Positions 60,071 through 64,000 of a stretch of 64,000 bases of DNA are shown here, piece after piece; position 1 is the stretch's first letter, and each line of letters begins with the position of its first letter. This stretch comes from Fredinandcohnia humi. GTDB lineage: Bacteria; Bacillota; Bacilli; Bacillales; Bacillaceae_L. The notes beneath the pieces are model-generated. The model had not been told where the DNA came from, searched no databases, and worked only from the letters and a program-made list of their open reading frames with translations. A program made the translations under genes and the position numbers. The DNA lies in NCBI RefSeq assembly GCF_001439915.1, contig NZ_LMBW01000007.1, positions 62,001 through 126,000 of the forward strand. The letters are read 5' to 3'.

Positions 60071-61771
60071 TCACATTTCATGCATAATCGAAACCCGGTA
60101 TACATAAATCTTCCATGCTGATTCTGGTGAATCGAAGGTTTCCTCAAGTACGAGATCCTTTTTCCCTGCATTTTTGATGGGCAAGGACGAAAAAATATAC
60201 CTTCCTCCCATTTTGTAAAATGCTTCCATATTCAGTTCCATTTTCTTAATTTCTTTTTTTGAGGTCTTTTTGAACATATAATGCTTGCCAAGTTCGTCTA
60301 AAAAGATATAGCACCGGCCACCCCATTCATCGAAGTATTCGCGTAATTCTTGATCCTTATCTAATTCTTTCGCGATGATTTCACGAAACTGATACTTATA
60401 GGAAAGGGGATAATAATTATTATATGTGTCGAGAGTGTAAAATCCGTTAAATTGAGCGATGGCAGGATGGAGGCCGATACTGGCAACACGGTATGCCTCT
60501 TGTGGCATTCCGATATAGGTTTTGATATTCTCGAATTGTTTCTCTGCAAAAAACTGCTGAAAAGAAGGCTTCTTTTTATAGACGAATTCCTCATTAAAAC
60601 TGGCCACAATCACTAATTGTGCAGCTAGGAATACGATACTTGCTTGCTTCCAGCCAGTTCTGTACTCCCACAAGATTTTTAACGAAAGGGCAAATAAAAC
60701 GTATATAACCATTGGCCTCAGAAAATGGTATCTTGCAAAATTAAAGGTATCTAGAAAATGAAACCGTTCCGTTAAAGGAACCCAGCCTTTATAAAACCAA
60801 AATGCATACCAGATCGACAAAGTCGCATTAAGGATATGTAAGAAAATAAAAACCCTCTCCTGTTTCCATTGCTTTTTTATCAGCACAATATTCAAGGCAA
60901 GTAAGGTAACAGGCAAAATAATCATGCCATGAACACTCATTACATGGGTATGGCCTAGAACATAATTTTTTAAGGAAAGTTGTAAGGCATCAAGGAATGA
61001 TAATCGTGCATGAAAATATTCATCGCGACTGTTTGGTTCGTCCATAAAAAGAAACGAGTATACAAGTCGGTATTCAACCACCATAAAAATCAATGTAAAA
61101 TAAATAAGTGCCCATAAAAAGCGAAGGTTCCATCCCTTACCGCGAAAAAAATCGACAATCCACAAGATCCCCATTGCGCTTACAAAAAAGAAAAAACCAA
61201 GGACGATGCTCGCATAGAGCGGGAGTAAGGTCAGTGTTAACCAATTCACCCATGACCTCTCACCTGTACGGATATTGAGCAGTGCCCAAAGTGCAAGCGG
61301 CATCCCAAGTGTACTCAGCATTCCCGACGGCCAAAAAGGTGTCAGAGCAAAAGCTAATGAAACCCCAACCCGAATCCACGACCATTCATTACGGGTAAGA
61401 AAATGTTTTTTTAATAACAAATACATCCCAAGAAATGCGAAAATCCTTGTGATAAATTGGCTTAAACCATAGGCAACCATCGGTGAAAAAAAGACATGTA
61501 ACCAAACAATTCCGCTAAATTCGGTACCAAATGCACCTCTTTGAAGCTTGCCATTGATAATTTGGGGGATGGTCGAATCAACTGGTCCAAGCATTTGATT
61601 GCTCCCGGCAAGAACTTTGTACCAGGCAAGATTTGAATCTAAATTGTCATGAACTCGTATATGAGCATTTTCTCCAAGAATAAAATACGGAGATATAAAA
61701 ATGACAATGAGTAAAATTGCTGCGATGATAAGACGATACTCACTTCGTTGTAGAGTTCCAGTTTTAGACAA
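60071..61771 (-). CDS. DUF6044/YkoS-like polytopic membrane protein
   Basis: A 566-aa membrane protein with about 12 helices in the first 430 residues and an outside C-terminal domain (YIGMPQEAYRVASIGLHPAIAQFNGFYTLDTYNNYYPLSYKYQF), a layout like B. subtilis YkoS and GT-C glycosyltransferases. YkoS/YkoT neighbours (this protein and the GT2) support a glycolipid or wall-sugar pathway. The start TTG 61771 on the minus strand lies 7 nt after GGAGG; the longer frame from 61801 has no site. Confidence 0.8.
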   Translation of the reverse strand: MSKTGTLQRSEYRLIIAAILLIVIFISPYFILGENAHIRVHDNLDSNLAWYKVLAGSNQMLGPVDSTIPQIINGKLQRGAFGTEFSGIVWLHVFFSPMVAYGLSQFITRIFAFLGMYLLLKKHFLTRNEWSWIRVGVSLAFALTPFWPSGMLSTLGMPLALWALLNIRTGERSWVNWLTLTLLPLYASIVLGFFFFVSAMGILWIVDFFRGKGWNLRFLWALIYFTLIFMVVEYRLVYSFLFMDEPNSRDEYFHARLSFLDALQLSLKNYVLGHTHVMSVHGMIILPVTLLALNIVLIKKQWKQERVFIFLHILNATLSIWYAFWFYKGWVPLTERFHFLDTFNFARYHFLRPMVIYVLFALSLKILWEYRTGWKQASIVFLAAQLVIVASFNEEFVYKKKPSFQQFFAEKQFENIKTYIGMPQEAYRVASIGLHPAIAQFNGFYTLDTYNNYYPLSYKYQFREIIAKELDKDQELREYFDEWGGRCYIFLDELGKHYMFKKTSKKEIKKMELNMEAFYKMGGRYIFSSLPIKNAGKKDLVLEETFDSPESAWKIYVYRVSIMHEM

Positions 61772-61856
61772 TTTCCTTCCTCCAGTAACGAAAACTTCCA
61801 TTTGCCAAGTTCATTTTTTATCCTTTCCATAATCAAATGGAATATGAATTTGAAAA

Positions 61857-61885
61857 AGAAAAAAAGTGGGGACTACCCACTTTTT
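61857..61885 (-). terminator. Terminator of the subtilase gene
   Basis: AAAAAGTGGG pairs with CCCACTTTTT around GACTA; the minus-strand tail is T-rich. The stop codon lies in the stem. Confidence 0.88.
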
Positions 61886-63257
61886 ACTTCGTTTTGACGC
61901 CTTGTTTTGCTTGACCAAGCGCTTGGACAATATCAATGAGTCCCTCACCAAAATAGATATCCTTCCCTGCTTGTCCAAGGTCCAAGCTGGTCCCTTTAAT
62001 AATCTCGATAATTTCCTTATTTGAAAGGTTGGGGTTAATCGAACGCATTAAACCCGCAAGAGCTGCTACATGTGGGGCTGCCATTGATGTCCCAGATAAT
62101 GCAGCATATTGTTCATCAATGTAGGTACTTGGTATTGTCACACCCGGTGCAGCTACATCGATATAATCACCGTAATTCGAAAAATCTGCTTTGTCCCCGT
62201 TTAAGTCAACGGCCGCAACACTTAATACTTGCGGATATGCCGATGGGTAGCTTGGCTGGCTTGAATTATCATTTCCTGATGCCGCAACCATTACCACGTC
62301 GTGTCGGTATGCATAATCAACTGCTTGTTTTAACATCTTTGAGCCCTGATAATTACCAAGACTTAGGTTGATGACATCGGCTCCATGATCGGTTGCCCAA
62401 ATAATGCCACGGGCAATATCAAAGGTGGAGCCATATCCATCCGAGCCCATAACTTTAACCGGCATGATTGGGTTAAACCATGTGATTCCTGCTGTTCCTT
62501 CGTGATTGTTTGTTTGCGAAGCAATAATTCCAGCAACATGGGTACCATGTCCATTGTCATCATCTGGAACATTATTGTCCTTAAGAACGTTATAGCCACC
62601 TTCAATTCGATTAACGAGGTCGGGATGATCAAGGTCCACACCGGTATCGACAATTGCAATTTTTACCTTATCCGACCCTTGAGTAATTCCCCAACCGTTT
62701 TCTGAATCAATCATTCGTAAATTCCATTGAAAATCATTGTAAAGCAGGTCATTCGGATGCTGTTGGTTTTGCATTAAAATATAATTCGGTTCGGCAAATT
62801 CTACATTTTTATTTTTTTCGAAATACGAAATCATATCCGGAGTCTTCATATTGTCTGATTCAAAAATATAAGATGAATCAAGTTTTCGTAAAAGTTTTCC
62901 TTGTATATCTTTTTCGATTTGTTTAATTTCATCTTGTGTTAGATGGTTTTTAAAATCAACAATGACCTGATGGTGATGGTAATGGCTTTTGTCTTTACCA
63001 TTATGGTCAATCACATCAATTTCTTTATGGTTGTCCAATTGTTTTTGAACATTATTATATAGTTGAATCGAGTCCACATTCATAATTTGAGGAGACGTAT
63101 CAATCGCTTCATTTTTTAATCGTACAGAACTGTTAGGAGAAGAATACGATTTTGGACGAGTCTTATCCTCATTATTAAAGTATGAAAAAGAAACAAATAG
63201 TGTTAGTCCAATTGTAATGGCTAACGCCACAATAGCAATTCTTTTTTTATTCCACAT
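61884..63257 (-). CDS. Exported subtilisin-family serine protease (S8)
   Basis: A 457-aa protease. Signal anchor residues 5-27; propeptide with I9-like features (VIVDFKNHLTQDEIKQIEKDIQGKLLRKL, about 98-125); catalytic domain with D204 (IVDTG), H237 (NGHGTHVAG), oxyanion N329 (ASGND) and S391 (GTSMAAPH). Sequence around D204 is thermitase/fervidolysin-like. A His-rich patch SHYHHH lies in the propeptide. Minus-strand ATG 63257 follows GAGGTGA; the longer frame from 63302 has no better site. Confidence 0.92.
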   Translation of the reverse strand: MWNKKRIAIVALAITIGLTLFVSFSYFNNEDKTRPKSYSSPNSSVRLKNEAIDTSPQIMNVDSIQLYNNVQKQLDNHKEIDVIDHNGKDKSHYHHHQVIVDFKNHLTQDEIKQIEKDIQGKLLRKLDSSYIFESDNMKTPDMISYFEKNKNVEFAEPNYILMQNQQHPNDLLYNDFQWNLRMIDSENGWGITQGSDKVKIAIVDTGVDLDHPDLVNRIEGGYNVLKDNNVPDDDNGHGTHVAGIIASQTNNHEGTAGITWFNPIMPVKVMGSDGYGSTFDIARGIIWATDHGADVINLSLGNYQGSKMLKQAVDYAYRHDVVMVAASGNDNSSQPSYPSAYPQVLSVAAVDLNGDKADFSNYGDYIDVAAPGVTIPSTYIDEQYAALSGTSMAAPHVAALAGLMRSINPNLSNKEIIEIIKGTSLDLGQAGKDIYFGEGLIDIVQALGQAKQGVKTK

Positions 63258-63442
63258 TAGGATCACCTCAATCACACTTTTTCTTATTATCCTGCTGAAC
63301 ACCCAGTTTCATGCCTCAATTTTATTCCAATAATTTCAATGTAAAATAGAAGTTCTATGCATAAATTCCATGCATTTCAAGGAATAATTAACAGGAGGGA
63401 GATGTAGAAAAAGTGAAACTGTAAAAACAAAGGGGGATAGTT

Positions 63443-64000
63443 ATGGCAAATTGGTTTAAAAAAGAACTTAAAAAACCTCGATTAACTGAGGAAATTTATC
63501 AGACCTTCCGAAAATCATCGGACTTTATTTGCCGCTTTAATAACCAAGCCATTCGCCCTTTTTGGGTTTGTTATCAGCGCAACATTATAGATTCACAAAC
63601 CCTCAATGAACAGATCCTACCTTATTTGCTTTATTCAAAAATATATTCGGTCCAAAACCTTAAAGGAGTTCTTCCAAATAAGGAGATTGTTATTACAAAT
63701 AAGGTAGAAGAGATAGAAAATAAAATTTTGCAAGGTAGTATCATGATTCAATTTCACAAGCATGACGGCTATTGTGCCCTAATAGATGCAGTGAAATTTG
63801 AAAAAAGATCGGTTAGTACGCCTGAAGTGGAATTCAGTGTAAATGGTCCGAAAGAGGCATTTGTCGAATCACTCGATACCAATTTGAATTTAATTCGAAA
63901 ACGATTGCCAGTACCTGAATTACGTGTGAAAGAACTAACTGTAGGAAAATTATCAAGGACTAAGGTAGCCGTCCTTTATATAGAAGATATTGTGGAAAAA
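63443..64000 (+). CDS. GerA-family spore germination protein, N-terminal part
   Basis: The frame starts at ATG 63443 behind GGGGGAT and runs off the right edge (186 codons). The stretch SVNGPKEAFVESLDTNLNLIRKRLP followed by LTVGKLSRTKVAVLYIEDIV is the hallmark of GerAA/GerBA/GerKA germinant-receptor A subunits. The N-terminal cytoplasmic domain (residues 1-130) is typical in size. It shows the organism makes spores. B and C subunit genes would be expected further right. Confidence 0.88.
   Translation, partial: MANWFKKELKKPRLTEEIYQTFRKSSDFICRFNNQAIRPFWVCYQRNIIDSQTLNEQILPYLLYSKIYSVQNLKGVLPNKEIVITNKVEEIENKILQGSIMIQFHKHDGYCALIDAVKFEKRSVSTPEVEFSVNGPKEAFVESLDTNLNLIRKRLPVPELRVKELTVGKLSRTKVAVLYIEDIVEK

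Noticed and set aside
1-64000. Prophage, IS or integrative element around the sugar islands
   Set aside because: No transposase, integrase, tRNA target or flanking direct repeats were seen. The islands are AT-rich, but that alone does not show recent transfer.

Overview
The window looks like chromosome of an endospore-forming, low-GC Gram-positive of the Bacillaceae (Bacillus in the broad sense). The evidence is AT-rich codon use, strong GGAGG ribosome sites, frequent GTG/TTG starts, CcpA-type cre boxes, a lutR-lutABC locus close to that of B. subtilis, a gerA-type germination gene at the right edge and a small spore-protein-like gene. I saw no rRNA, tRNA, IS element, prophage or CRISPR array.

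Layout. 1-1.6 kb: end of an amino-acid ABC permease, its ATPase, and an FMN reductase. 1.7-5.4 kb: lutR and lutABC (L-lactate oxidation) with a TCATC-N-GATGA LutR operator. 5.6-19.5 kb: a DeoR-regulated sugar or polyol island with two zinc dehydrogenases, a ketose 3-epimerase-type enzyme, a class I aldolase, an Idh/MocA oxidoreductase, a PfkB kinase, a four-gene ABC importer, a GATase1-like protein and a long RpiB-like isomerase; this gene combination does not match a pathway I can name. 19.7-33.0 kb: a 6-deoxyhexose island (RhaEW-type aldolase/dehydrogenase fusion, FucU, an Rbs-type importer, a FucA-type aldolase, a RhaB-type kinase, FucI, an AraB-type kinase, a DeoR regulator) for L-fucose and plausibly D-arabinose. 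33-38.6 kb: an oxidoreductase, then LytS/LytT and CstA, probably a pyruvate-sensing and uptake unit, with a 49-aa membrane protein overlapping cstA. 38.8-48.9 kb: a HesB-like protein, a hemerythrin/PAS protein behind an FNR-like box, small genes, an ECF sigma/anti-sigma operon, a MarR-MmpL pair and a membrane thioredoxin. 48.9-64 kb: mixed housekeeping genes (DUF1836, SGNH hydrolase, peptide deformylase, PatB, DUF3231, MhqD, a SASP-like protein, an ASCH protein, a D,D-carboxypeptidase, GtrA/GT2/YkoS-like, a subtilisin and a GerA-type protein).

The first 38 kb hang together metabolically: fucose and related sugars give DHAP plus L-lactaldehyde, RhaW-type dehydrogenase makes L-lactate, LutABC makes pyruvate, and LytST-CstA would handle external pyruvate. 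Near-perfect cre boxes lie at both sugar transporters and at cstA.

The least explained parts are non-coding. Three intergenic arrays with a 20-21 bp period (40.5, 47.6 and 55.4 kb) share an AAAATA-like linker but carry different cores. A 52-bp-period array of about 11 hairpin units fills 59.5-60.05 kb, and a multi-hairpin element lies at 54.55-54.74 kb. A tandem TGTTA-N5-TAACA operator pair appears just downstream of the -10 at two promoters and probably defines the regulon of the first DeoR protein.
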